Below, in pieces: positions 36,908 through 46,592 of a stretch of 64,000 nucleotides of DNA. The notes under the pieces are model-generated. The model saw only the letters and a list, made by a program, of their open reading frames with translations, was not told the origin of the DNA and did not search any database. Source of the DNA: Dokdonella_A sp963775445 (GTDB lineage: Bacteria; Pseudomonadota; Gammaproteobacteria; Xanthomonadales; Rhodanobacteraceae); assembly GCA_963775445.1 (NCBI GenBank), contig CAVZIT010000004.1, positions 992,001-1,056,000 of the forward strand, given 5' to 3'. The position numbers and the translations under genes were made by a program. Within the stretch, counting starts at the first letter, position 1, and each line of letters starts with the position of its first letter.

Positions 36908-38692
36908 TCAATCGAACTGCGAATCGCTCAGATCCATCAGGTTGCCCGCGCCAGACCGGATTGCCGCGGCGTGTCCATGGATACGCGGCAGGATGCGGTT
37001 GAAGTAGAAACGCGCGGTGGCCTGCTTGCTCGCGAGGCGTTCGGCGCCGTGGGCGCCAGCGACTGCCACCGATCTGGCCCAGAAATACGCCAACGCGACG
37101 TAGCCGGAATAGAACAGGTAATCGACCGCGGCTGCGCCGATCTCGTCGGGGGCCTTCGCCGCGCGCTGTCCGATCTCCTGGGTCAGCTCGCTCCATTGCT
37201 TGGCGACCATCGCGAGCGGTGCGACAAACTCCCCGAGCAGCGCATTGCCTGCCTGCGACTGGCAGAACGCAGCGATTTCCTCGAGGAAATGCTTGAGCCC
37301 GGCCGCATGCAACTGCATGACCTTGCGGCCGAGAAGATCCAGCGCCTGGATTTGCGTGGTGCCTTCGTAGACCGTGGTGATGCGCGCGTCGCGTGCGAGT
37401 TGTTCGATGCCGTGTTCGGCGATGTAGCCGTGGCCGCCATAGACCTGCATCGCATCGTAGGTGCATTCGATCGCGGTCTCGGTCAGCATGCCTTTTACAA
37501 TCGGCGTCAGGAACGACACCAGTTCCTCGGCGCGTTGGCGCTCGGCGTCATCCTCGGCGCGATGCTGGATATCGACCAGCGAGTAGGCGTACAGCGCCAG
37601 CGCGCGGCCGCCTTCGGCGAACGCTTTCTGGGTCAGCAGCATGCGCCGGATATCCGGGTGCACGATCAGCGGGTCGGCGGGAAGGTCGGGGAACTTCGGA
37701 CCCGTCGCGGCGCGCATCTGCAAGCGCTCGCGTGCGTAGGTCAGCGCGTTCTGATACGCGCGTTCGGTGAGCGCCAAGCCCTGCATCCCGACCGCGAGCC
37801 GAGCGGTATTCATCATGGTGAACATTGCTTGCAGGCCACGGTTCGGTTCGCCGATCAGCCAACCGTCCGCGGCATCGAAATTCATCACGCAGGTGGCCGA
37901 TCCCTTGAGCCCCATCTTGTGTTCGATCGAGCCACAGGCGAGCGTATTGCGCTCACCCATCGCGCCGTCCTTGGCAACCCTGAACTTCGGCACGATGAAC
38001 AGGCTGATGCCGCGCGTGCCGGCGGGTGCATCCGGCAAACGCGCGAGGACGAGATGCACGATGTTCTCGGTGAAATCGTGCTCGCCGGCGGTAATGAAAA
38101 TCTTGGTGCCGCTGATGCGATACCCGCCCTTTCCGTCGGGCTCGGCGCGGGTCTTCAAGAGCCCCAGATCGGTACCGCAGTGCGACTCGGTCAGGCACAT
38201 CGTGCCGGTCCAGCGGCCTTCGACGATGGGCTTGAGGAACACTTCGCGCTGCCATTCCTCGCCATGCTGGAGCAAGGCCTCGGTCGCACCGTGCGACAGC
38301 AGCGGATAAGTGCCCCAGGCGAGGTTGGCCGAGTCGATCATCTCCTTGACCGCCGCGCCGATGACATGCGGAAGATCCTGGCCGCCGTACTTCTGCGGCG
38401 AGGTCAGGGCAGGCCATCCATTCGCCGTGTATTGCTCGTACGCGTGTTTGAACCCATCCGGTGTTGCGACGCTCGCATCAGCCGAATTGAAGCGGCAGCC
38501 CTGTTGATCGCCGGTCAGGTTCAGCGGTGCGAGCACCTGGGTCGTGAATCGCGCGGCTTCCTCGAGCACGGCGTCGATCACGTCGGGCGTTGCTTCCGAA
38601 CAGCCGGGCAGGCTTTCGAACAACGCGCCGACGCCGACCACGTCGTAAAGCGCAAAGCGGATATCGGAAAGGGGTGCTTCGTAGGTTGCCAT
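36908..38692 (-). CDS. Acyl-CoA dehydrogenase (DmdC-like, long form)
   Basis: A 594-residue flavoprotein of the acyl-CoA dehydrogenase family in its long form, with a C-terminal extra domain as in DmdC/FadE-like enzymes. GTMCLTESHCGTDLGLLKTR is the FAD/substrate loop, YGGHGYIAEHGIEQLARDAR the family signature, and TTVYEGTTQIQALDL follows it. It oxidises an acyl-CoA at C2-C3 in fatty-acid or related degradation. Six bases separate it from the upstream lipoprotein gene, so they are co-transcribed. ATG 38692 is clear. Confidence 0.92.
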   Translation of the reverse strand: MATYEAPLSDIRFALYDVVGVGALFESLPGCSEATPDVIDAVLEEAARFTTQVLAPLNLTGDQQGCRFNSADASVATPDGFKHAYEQYTANGWPALTSPQKYGGQDLPHVIGAAVKEMIDSANLAWGTYPLLSHGATEALLQHGEEWQREVFLKPIVEGRWTGTMCLTESHCGTDLGLLKTRAEPDGKGGYRISGTKIFITAGEHDFTENIVHLVLARLPDAPAGTRGISLFIVPKFRVAKDGAMGERNTLACGSIEHKMGLKGSATCVMNFDAADGWLIGEPNRGLQAMFTMMNTARLAVGMQGLALTERAYQNALTYARERLQMRAATGPKFPDLPADPLIVHPDIRRMLLTQKAFAEGGRALALYAYSLVDIQHRAEDDAERQRAEELVSFLTPIVKGMLTETAIECTYDAMQVYGGHGYIAEHGIEQLARDARITTVYEGTTQIQALDLLGRKVMQLHAAGLKHFLEEIAAFCQSQAGNALLGEFVAPLAMVAKQWSELTQEIGQRAAKAPDEIGAAAVDYLFYSGYVALAYFWARSVAVAGAHGAERLASKQATARFYFNRILPRIHGHAAAIRSGAGNLMDLSDSQFD

Positions 38693-38698
38693 GGGACC

Positions 38699-39142
38699 TC
38701 AGCGCCAGGTGTTGGCGATTCCGGGAACCGGCGACAACCGGCTCGAATAATTGATCGGATAGTCACCTTTCGGATCGCTGCTTTCGATGGTTCCCTTGAG
38801 CCGGTAGGCGAAATCGCCTGTGGCCGGGAGTTTTGCAGCCGAGCGAAGCGTGGTCTCGACCACGTCCGCGCTGTCCTCGACGATGTCGATGTCCGGTTTG
38901 ACATCGATGGTCCCGGCGTTGGCGCCGGCAATGTCGAGCGTCGCCTTGACTGCGCTGAAACGCGTCGGCACGGTGCTGAAATTCTGGATGCGCAGGGTCA
39001 CATGCCATTGCCCATCGGCAGCAACGCTCAATTGCTGGATGCTCACCGCCGGCGGGCTGATGCGCCGCACCGGGCCGCCTCCGCAGGCGGCAAGAGCCAG
39101 CGCCATCAACCCAACCAAAAGATAAAAACGGCGCGTACGCAT
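38699..39142 (-). CDS. LEA-type-2-like lipoprotein
   Basis: A 147-residue lipoprotein with the lipobox LMALALAACGGG near residue 20 and a beta-sandwich resembling the water-stress (LEA type 2) fold: VSIQQLSVAADGQWHVTLRI, then QNFSTVPTRFSAVKATLDI, then DFAYRLKGTIESSDPKGDY. Such domains occur in periplasmic proteins of Xanthomonadales without a known role. It is encoded just ahead of the acyl-CoA dehydrogenase, perhaps by chance. Confidence 0.78.
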   Translation of the reverse strand: MRTRRFYLLVGLMALALAACGGGPVRRISPPAVSIQQLSVAADGQWHVTLRIQNFSTVPTRFSAVKATLDIAGANAGTIDVKPDIDIVEDSADVVETTLRSAAKLPATGDFAYRLKGTIESSDPKGDYPINYSSRLSPVPGIANTWR

Positions 39143-39304
39143 GATGACCTCGCGGGCTTTGAATCAGTGGGCGCTAGTGTAGTGCTTCGCCGCCTCGCGG
39201 GCATGCTCGCGCCAGGGAGTTGAAAAAGCCTTTCGGCGGCAGCTCCTTCCCGCGCATTCGGCGCTCGCAACTCGGGCTTGCTGGCCGTACCGAGGGGAAA
39301 ATTC

Positions 39305-40066
39305 TCAATCCTGTCCCAAGGGGGTGTTCCTTCCCCCGTTTGCGGAGGAAGGCGCCGAAGGCGGGAGGGGATCGCTCGAAGGCGCGCGCCCGCGTGTGCC
39401 GTAGCGCTCGGTAAATGCATCGACTCCGACTTGGTCGACCACACGTCCAGCATCGAGCAGCACCACCTCATCGGCGAGCGCCGTTACTTCCTCGGGCTGG
39501 TGGGTTACCAGCAGCGTCGCGATCTTCAATTCGCGCTTGAGTCGCGTGAGATAGCCGAGCACTTCGCCGCGCGCATCCAGATGCAGGCCGGTCAGCGGCT
39601 CGTCCAGCAACAGCGCTTTCGGTGCAGCGAGCAGTGCACGGCCGATCGCGACGCGCTGACGTTCGCCGCCGGAAAGGCTGCGTGGGTGCCGCGCGAGCAA
39701 CGGTGCCAGTTCGAGCAGCTCGACGATCTTGTCGAATTCGCTCTCGTCAATAGCGTGGCGCGAGCGCGCGCCGTAGTACAGATTTCCGCGCACCGTCAGA
39801 TGCGGAAACAAGCGACCATCCTGGAATACGTAGCCAACGTGGCGGTCGACCACCGCAACGCGCACGCCGTTCGAACTGTCCTGCAATACGCGTCCGTCGA
39901 GCACGATGCGCGCCCGGTCGGGCTGCAGCAGTCCGGCGACTGCATTGAGCACACTGGTCTTGCCGGCACCTGAATCGCCGAACAATGCGAGCGTGCGTGC
40001 GTCGGAGCGGAACGCGATGTCGAGTTCCAGATCGGCATAGGCATGGGTCAGCGAAAGCGCGATCAC
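39305..40066 (-). CDS. modC: Molybdate ABC transporter ATP-binding protein (short form)
   Basis: A 253-residue ATPase of the molybdate importer. Walker A GDSGAGKT at 30-37, signature LSGGERQRVAIGRALL from 131, Walker B ALLLDEPL. The usual C-terminal TOBE/Mop molybdate-sensing domain (ModC is normally about 350 residues) is missing; the last 25 or so codons (SSDPLPPSAPSSANGGRN) look like repeat DNA read through. The GTG start at 40066 overlaps the modB stop (GTGA). Regulation by bound molybdate is probably lost. Confidence 0.88.
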   Translation of the reverse strand: MIALSLTHAYADLELDIAFRSDARTLALFGDSGAGKTSVLNAVAGLLQPDRARIVLDGRVLQDSSNGVRVAVVDRHVGYVFQDGRLFPHLTVRGNLYYGARSRHAIDESEFDKIVELLELAPLLARHPRSLSGGERQRVAIGRALLAAPKALLLDEPLTGLHLDARGEVLGYLTRLKRELKIATLLVTHQPEEVTALADEVVLLDAGRVVDQVGVDAFTERYGTRGRAPSSDPLPPSAPSSANGGRNTPLGQD

Positions 40067-40755
40067 CTTGCCGATCTCCGCCAGGGAAGGCCGCCTGCGA
40101 TCACGGTCGCGCCCGCCGCAGCCGCGAACGCGACGAGCAGGGAGACGATCGCAAGCCGATGCACGCCGGGCATGCCATCGGGCACATTGAGCAATTCGTA
40201 GATCGCGATCGGCAGCGTGCGCGTCTGGCCCGGAACATCGGAGACGAAACTGATCGTCGCGCCGAATTCGCCGAATGCGCGCGCGAACGCGAGCACGCAT
40301 CCGGCCGCAATGCCGCGCATCGACAACGGCAGCACGATCGTCACGAAGCGTCGCCATGCGCCGGCTCCGAGCGTTTCAGCCGCGGCTTCGAGGCCGCGAT
40401 CGACATTGTCGAAGGCGACGCGCACGGCGAGCACCATCAATGGAAAGCCCATGACCGCCGCCGCAATCACCGCACCGGTCCAGCGGAATGCCACGACAAT
40501 GCCGATCGCACCGAGCATCTCGCCAATCGGACCATGGCGGCCGAACAGTGCGAGCAATGCATAGCCGGTCACGACCGGCGGCACGATCAACGGCAGGAAC
40601 ACGAGCGATTCGAGCAAGAGGCGCCCCGGAAAGCGCCGTCGCGAAAGCAGCCATGCAAGACCGAGCGCGAAAGGCAGCGACACGACGACGCTGAGCAGCG
40701 CGACGCGCAGGCTCAGCGCGAGCGCCTGCCATTCGTCGGGTGCGAGCCAGTTCAC
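40063..40755 (-). CDS. modB: Molybdate ABC transporter permease
   Basis: A 230-residue inner-membrane permease with five to six helices and the EAA loop EAAAETLGAGAWRRFVTIVL, followed by LSMRGIAAGCVLAFARAFGE, which is diagnostic of ModB. The stop overlaps the modC start, and modA lies 24 bases upstream. Part of modABC. Confidence 0.95.
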   Translation of the reverse strand: MNWLAPDEWQALALSLRVALLSVVVSLPFALGLAWLLSRRRFPGRLLLESLVFLPLIVPPVVTGYALLALFGRHGPIGEMLGAIGIVVAFRWTGAVIAAAVMGFPLMVLAVRVAFDNVDRGLEAAAETLGAGAWRRFVTIVLPLSMRGIAAGCVLAFARAFGEFGATISFVSDVPGQTRTLPIAIYELLNVPDGMPGVHRLAIVSLLVAFAAAAGATVIAGGLPWRRSAR

Positions 40756-40779
40756 GGCTTCCGCGTTCGCACGGCAGGA

Positions 40780-41580
40780 TTATTTGGCAGGAAACGCGAA
40801 ACCATAGCGGCGAAAGATGGCCTGTGCGGCCGACGTGCGCAACAAACCGAGTAGCTGGCGCGCGGCCGGCGTATCGTGTCCGGCAACGATCGCGACCGGA
40901 TAGACGATCGGCGCGTGGCTCGAATCCGGAAACGTTGCGACCACGCGCACGCTCGATTCGGATATCGCGTCGGATCGATAGACGACGCCGAGCGGCGCTT
41001 CGCCGCGTGCCACGAAATTGAGCGCGGCACGCACGTCCTGCGCCGCCACGACATGCCTTTTCACTTTGCTCCACACACCAAGACTCGTCAGCGCCGCCTT
41101 TGCGTACCTGCCTGCCGGCACGCTGTTCGGCTCGGCCAGCGCGAGCCTGCCGTCGGCGTCGAGCGCGCCGACCAGATCGAATCCCGGCGCGATGTCGAGC
41201 TTCACCGTGCTGTCCTTCGGCGCGATGAGCACGAGACCGTTCGCAAGCAGATCCGAACGCGTGCCCGGCGCGATCAGCTTGCGCTGCGCGACGTAGTCCA
41301 TCCAGTCCTCGTCGGCCGAAATGTACAGCGCCGCCGGTGCGCCGGCGGCGATCTGCCGGGCGAGCTGGGAACTGGCGGCGTAACTCGCCTTGATGTCACC
41401 GATACGCTTCGCTTGCGGCAACGCAAGGATCGCGTCAAGCGAGGGTTTCAAGCTCGCGGCCGCGAACACGAGCACATCGTCCGCGTGCACCGTGAGCGGC
41501 GTGACGAGCAGGCCGGCCAGCAACAGCCGTAGTCCCGCGGCATGCACAAGCGAGGCAATGACGGCTATTCGGGAATGCAT
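40780..41580 (-). CDS. modA: Molybdate-binding periplasmic protein
   Basis: A 266-residue periplasmic binding protein. The signal peptide ends TPLTVHADD; the first mature motif VLVFAAASLKPSLDAIL is typical of ModA, as are YAASSQLARQIAAGAPAALY and SADEDWMDYV. These supply the oxyanion ligands. Two starts are possible, ATG 41580 and ATG 41616; the shorter gives a normal signal peptide. First gene of the modABC operon, divergent from the BNR-repeat gene. No ModE-type site was recognised. Confidence 0.93.
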   Translation of the reverse strand: MHSRIAVIASLVHAAGLRLLLAGLLVTPLTVHADDVLVFAAASLKPSLDAILALPQAKRIGDIKASYAASSQLARQIAAGAPAALYISADEDWMDYVAQRKLIAPGTRSDLLANGLVLIAPKDSTVKLDIAPGFDLVGALDADGRLALAEPNSVPAGRYAKAALTSLGVWSKVKRHVVAAQDVRAALNFVARGEAPLGVVYRSDAISESSVRVVATFPDSSHAPIVYPVAIVAGHDTPAARQLLGLLRTSAAQAIFRRYGFAFPAK

Positions 41581-41832
41581 CGGCGCGGCGCTTTTGCGAT
41601 ATCGACTGTGGAACATATCGTTTCGAGCGCGCCGATGCGAGTCGGGGAACGACACTCGGCGCGTCGTGCTTGCCGCTCGTGCCTCCTGATTCCTCGCGTA
41701 TTGCGGGTACCCGTCCCTCCTGTGCGAGCCGCCATGATGACTTTCGGCCATTTCGCCCGGCTCGCCACGGCATGTACCCTCAGCTGATTTGGGTCGCCTG
41801 CGGCACATTCATTCCCACTTGCGGAAATCCTC

Positions 41833-44800
41833 ATGACCGTTTCTTCTCTGCTGCATCGTTCCCTGGCGTTGATGCTGCTCGCCTGTTGCTGCGCACCGCT
41901 GGCCGCGAAACAACCCGCTGCGCCGAAGCCGGAAAAAAAAGACGTCTTCGGCCAGTTGAAGTTTCGCAATCTCGGCCCCGCCAGCGCGGGTGGGCGTGTC
42001 GCCGCGGTTGCGGGAATTCCGGGCAATTCGCGCGTGTATTACGTCGGCGCGGCGGGCGGCGGCGTCTTCAAGACGACCGACGGTGGCTTGCACTGGAATG
42101 CGATCTTCAAGAAAGAGGAAACCAGCTCGATCGGTGCGATCGCGCTGGCGCCGTCCAATCCGAACCTGGTCTGGGTCGGCACGGGCGAGGCCAACATCCG
42201 CAACGACGTGATCCCCGGGGCCGGTGTGTATCTGTCCACCGATGCCGGCAAGACCTGGAAAAACATGGGTCTGAAGAATGTCGGGCAGATCGGTCGCATC
42301 GTCGTCGATCCGCATGATTCGAAGCACGTCGTCGTCGCGGCGCTCGGACACGAATGGGCACCGAATCCGGATCGCGGCATCTTCGTGACCGAGGACGGTG
42401 GAAAGAGCTGGAACAAATCGCTGTACGTCAACGATCACACCGGCGCCATCGACGTGACCATGCAGCCGGACAACGGCCAGGTCGTTTTCGCGGCGACCTG
42501 GCAGGCAATGCGCCGCCCGTGGACGCTCGACGATGGTGGCCCTGGGTCGGGCGTGTGGCGGTCGACCGACGGTGGCCTCACCTGGAAGCGACTCGATGAA
42601 GGATTGCCGGATGCGCCGATCGGGCGCATCGGCCTCGCCATTGCGCCGAGCGATCCGGAGCGGATTTATGCATTGATGGAAACGCCGATCGGCAAAGGTT
42701 CGCTGTTCGTGTCCAACGATCTCGGGGACAAGTGGACCAAGGTCACCGACAACCATGCGCTGAACGTGCGCGGTTTCTATTTCACGACGCTGGTTGTCGC
42801 GCCCGACGATGCCGACCGGGTGTATTTCGTCGGCTTCCAGTTGGCCGAATCCGACGACGGCGGCAAGAGCGCACACGTCATCGACGCCGATGTGCATGTC
42901 GACCATCACGCGATGTGGATCGATCCGACCGATCCCAAGCGCATGATCCAGGGAAACGATGGTGGCGCTTATCTGTCCTTCGACGCTGGCAAGACCTGGC
43001 GTTTCCTCGACGGCATGCCGATCGAGCAAAGCTACATGGTCGCAGCCGACAGTCGCACGCCGTACGAGCTGTGCACGGGATTGCAGGACAACAGCGGCTG
43101 GTGCGGGCCGTCATCGTCGCTTGCCGACCACGTGGTCTCAGGTAACGACTGGTACACCGTCGTCGGTGGCGACGGTGAATACACGGTTCCGGCGCCATCG
43201 AATCCGGACATCATTTATGCCGACGCCGAGGATGGCGCGATCGTGCGTTTCGACCGCAAGACCAAACAGACATTGTTTGTCATGCCGTATCTGCACGGCC
43301 CCGGTTTCATCAACGACGTGCCGACCTCGGAGCAGAAAATCCGCTTCAACTGGACGCCGCCAATCGATGTTGACCCGACCGACGCGAACACCGTGTATCT
43401 GGGCGGCAATGTGCTGATGAAATCCACCGATGGAGGGCTGCACTGGCAGACCATCAGTCCGGACCTGACGCACAACGACAAGACCAAGCAGAAGAATTCC
43501 GGCGGCCCGATCAATTTCGATCTGTCCGGCGCGGAGACCTACGACACGCTCATCTCGATCCGTGTCGCGCCCGGCGACCCACAAACGATCTGGGTCGGCA
43601 GCGACGATGGCATCGTGTCGCTGACGCGCGATGGCGGCAAGACCTGGAGCAAGGTCACGCCGCACGGCGCTCCGGACTGGGCGCGCGTCTACCAGATCGA
43701 CGTGTCGCCGAAAAACCCGGGCGTCGCGTACATGGCGTTCGACGCGCACATGCTGGATGACAACAAACCGTACGCATATGCCACGGACGACTACGGTGCG
43801 AATTGGCACAGCATCGGCGGCGGCCTGCCGAACGATGCCTCGGTGCTGGTCGTGCGCGCCGATCCCGAGAACCCGGCCGTGCTCGCGGCGGGCACGATGA
43901 AAGGGTTGTGGATCTCGCGCGACAAGGGTCATCAGTGGACCCGCATCAAGGCCAACTTGCCAACCATGCCGGTATGGGACCTTAAATTCGTGCGCGGCGA
44001 CCTGGTGCTCGCGACCCACGGCCGCGGGTTGTGGGTGATGGATCAGTTCGCATCGATCGGCGAATTGAATCCAGAGGCGCTGCCGAATCAGATCAAGCTG
44101 TTCGCGCCCGACGCAGGGAATCGAATACCAGCGCTGGAACCGCGGCGAAGGTGCCGAACCGTCGTTCGTGTCGCCGAATTCGCCGGATGGGGTCGCCGTG
44201 GATTACAGCTTGCCGAAGAAACTCGAAGCCAGCGAGGAGCAGAAGAAACTCAAGCAGACTCCAGTGAAGATTGTCGTGCACGACATGCATGGGCATTTGA
44301 TCGCCACGCGCTACGGGGAGTCCAAATTCGGCGTGAATCGCTACGTCTGGAACATGCGTTACGACGGCCCGGACAAGCTCGACTTCGAAAAGGCCGCACT
44401 CGAAGGCAAGGCGCCAGAATGGGCCGGGGGCCCGCAGGGCCCGCAAGTATTGCCGGGTACGTATTCGATCAGCGTGACCGCCGATGGCCACACCGACTCC
44501 GCGACGGCGAAGGTCGTCGCCGATCCTAATCAGGCTCCGGCGTTGCAGGCACAGACCGAGAGTCTGCAAATGGCGCTCGCGGTCCGCGCGCAGGCCGACG
44601 CCATGACACGCATGCTCAACCGTATCAGCGCAATGCAATCGCAACTCAATGAGTACCGCACCGCCGTTGCGCGCCAAGCCGCGAGTGACGACCCGGCGCT
44701 CACGGCGCAAGCCCAATCGGAGCAGGCGCGGGCTGCGAAGGCCAAATCGCTGCACGACGAGTTGGGCAAGCTCAAGGACTCCATGTACAACCCCAAGGTG

Positions 44801-45085
44801 CAGCACAAGGTCTTCGAGGATGATCTGCATCAGTTGACCGACCTGCACGGGGCGGTCGAGGCGCTCGCCGGAACGTTCGCGAGTCTCGGCACGCAGGCGC
44901 CGACGCCGAGCCTGCTGGAAATCCACAAGGAAGTGACCGCGAGCCTCGATGCCAAACTTCAGGCATACAACGCCTTGCTCGCTGGCGACATCGCCGCTTA
45001 CGACCAGGCCGCGTATGCCGCGGGCGCGCCCACTCTCGCGGCAGGCAAGCCGATCCAGGTCGCCGCCACGCCACCGATCGACTGA
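41833..45085 (+). CDS. VPS10/sortilin-like BNR-repeat secreted protein (one frameshift)
   Basis: A secreted beta-propeller protein, about 1083 residues once one extra A near 44118 is removed. The signal peptide MTVSSLLHRSLALMLLACCC precedes tandem BNR/Asp-box repeats (KTTDGGLHWNA, STDAGKTWKNM, EDGGKSWNKS, DGGKTWSKV), which match the VPS10/sortilin-like glycosyl-hydrolase-type family common in soil bacteria. The frame changes between DAG and the stretch EYQRWNRGEGAEPSFVS, and the second frame runs on to a helical C-terminal tail (MALAVRAQADAMTRMLNRIS). The catalytic role of this family is unproven; a binding or degradative role at the cell surface is likely. Confidence 0.85.
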
Positions 45086-45232
45086 GCAACTACCTCACCT
45101 GTGAATCAGGGACGAGGGCGCCCCTGGTTCGCGTTCCGATTGAAGAGCGCAGGCAAGACAAATCACTCCTGTCACTGATCGCAGGCGCATGCTTGCGCGA
45201 AACTGTGCTCGTCTTGCCGAGGGTTCCATCGC

Positions 45233-45790
45233 ATGAATCCGTTCTCGCTTGCCTGGTTGATCTGGCTGATGATCTGGCTGGCCGTGTCCGCCTGGAGCAA
45301 ACGCAGCAGCCGCCGGGAAGGTCTTGGCTCGTGGTTCTTGCACATGCTGCCGCTGATGCTCGCCGCTTTCCTGCTGGCGGCCGAACATCTGCCGAATCGC
45401 ATTCTGGAAGGACGCATGCTGCCGTACCTCGCCGCTTACTACTGGATCGGTTTGGCTCTGACGATCGGCGGACTTGCCTTCGCGGTATGGGCGCGGCTCT
45501 ATATCGGCAGCAACTGGAGCGCATCCGTGCAGGTCAAGGCCGACCACCAGCTGGTGCGCACCGGCCCGTATCGATTCGTGCGTCACCCAATCTATACCGG
45601 CATGCTCGCCGCCTTCCTCGGCTCGGGCCTCGCCATCGATGAATGGCGCGGCCTGGTCGCCTTCGTCATCGTGCTGGCGGGGTTCTGGTACAAACTGAAA
45701 CTGGAGGAACGCTGGATGATCGAAACCTTCGGTGACGCCTACATCGAATATCGCAAGCACACGAGCGCGCTGGTTCCGGGCATCCTCTAG
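45233..45790 (+). CDS. Isoprenylcysteine carboxyl methyltransferase-family protein
   Basis: A 185-residue polytopic membrane methyltransferase of the ICMT/PEMT family. The core motif LVRTGPYRFVRHPIYTGML is the SAM-binding signature, followed by the conserved EERWMIETFGDAYIEYRKHT. Four or five membrane segments are seen. It starts at ATG 45233, 147 bases after the BNR-repeat gene. Bacterial members methylate small molecules or lipids; the substrate is unknown. Confidence 0.9.
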   Translation: MNPFSLAWLIWLMIWLAVSAWSKRSSRREGLGSWFLHMLPLMLAAFLLAAEHLPNRILEGRMLPYLAAYYWIGLALTIGGLAFAVWARLYIGSNWSASVQVKADHQLVRTGPYRFVRHPIYTGMLAAFLGSGLAIDEWRGLVAFVIVLAGFWYKLKLEERWMIETFGDAYIEYRKHTSALVPGIL

Positions 45791-45791
45791 A

Positions 45792-46505
45792 TCAAGTATT
45801 GCCACTTGCCGCGGAGGATTTCACGTTGAGGAAACGAATGGGCACTCCATAGTTTGTCGGCGCAAGTGCGAGCATTTGCCTCTCCCAAGGTGTCAAGAAG
45901 CAGGCAGTTCCGCTGGAAGTGCAAAGTATGGCGCTTAACGCCGTCACATTCGACTTGCAGGCATCGACGAAGAAGAAGTTGAAGAACTCAAGAGCCGCGA
46001 TGATCGCCAGCCGCGAGTGTTCAGGCCCCCAGGTTCTTTCATCGCCGGGAATCTTGAGCATTTCCAAGGGAGGGATTTGCGGATCGAAGGTTGCCTCATC
46101 CCCCACACGCACATGTTTCTTGACGGGCAGGGTTTTTCGCACAACCTTGGGGTGCACCAGAGAGTTTCGAAGCGACAAGAGTTCCTTAGCTTGCCGCACA
46201 TGTCGATTGCCACGGTCCAGTGGTCGTTTTGTGCAGATCCAATGGAGTAGGTCGTACTTGTCGAGCGAGGGCAAGCCACGGTGCAACCGTTCGACCAACT
46301 CACCGGACATCTTGACCCGACGAAAACAACAGTACGCTGCACATTCGAGCCCAAGCGCAGTTGTGGTGATAGACGCCTTCGCCAAGACCGGCGCGTCTCC
46401 GGCAGATGCTTGGTTCGCCATCGCGTCGAGAGCGAAGCTCTGCCCAACGAGCGTCGGGAATGGGTTGATGTTTACTGCTGCAGTGTGCTCTCCGTCAACG
46501 GTCAT
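45792..46505 (-). CDS. Hypothetical protein with HEPN-type RNase motif
   Basis: A 237-residue soluble protein of mainly helical character. The stretch LLSLRNSLVHPK at about 109-120 contains R-N-S-L-V-H, the R-x4-H motif of HEPN ribonucleases of toxin and defence proteins. I see no antitoxin next to it: the neighbours are an ICMT gene and a secreted protein. The stop lies 2 bases from the opposing ICMT stop. It is more AT-rich than its neighbours. A stand-alone HEPN RNase or a scaffold protein with that motif are both possible. Confidence 0.6.
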   Translation of the reverse strand: MTVDGEHTAAVNINPFPTLVGQSFALDAMANQASAGDAPVLAKASITTTALGLECAAYCCFRRVKMSGELVERLHRGLPSLDKYDLLHWICTKRPLDRGNRHVRQAKELLSLRNSLVHPKVVRKTLPVKKHVRVGDEATFDPQIPPLEMLKIPGDERTWGPEHSRLAIIAALEFFNFFFVDACKSNVTALSAILCTSSGTACFLTPWERQMLALAPTNYGVPIRFLNVKSSAASGNT

Positions 46506-46592
46506 GCGGTCCCTCTAACGTGATTTGGCCTCAGTGTGAAGCGCTGCGCCGAGTATCGCGCGCAGTCGCAAGTGAACCATAGACGTTTTCGC

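Noticed and set aside
36851..39223. A 790-codon open frame antisense to the acyl-CoA dehydrogenase and lipoprotein genes
   Set aside because: High GC keeps antisense frames open; composition is Arg/Ala/Asp-rich and the minus-strand proteins are clearly recognised.
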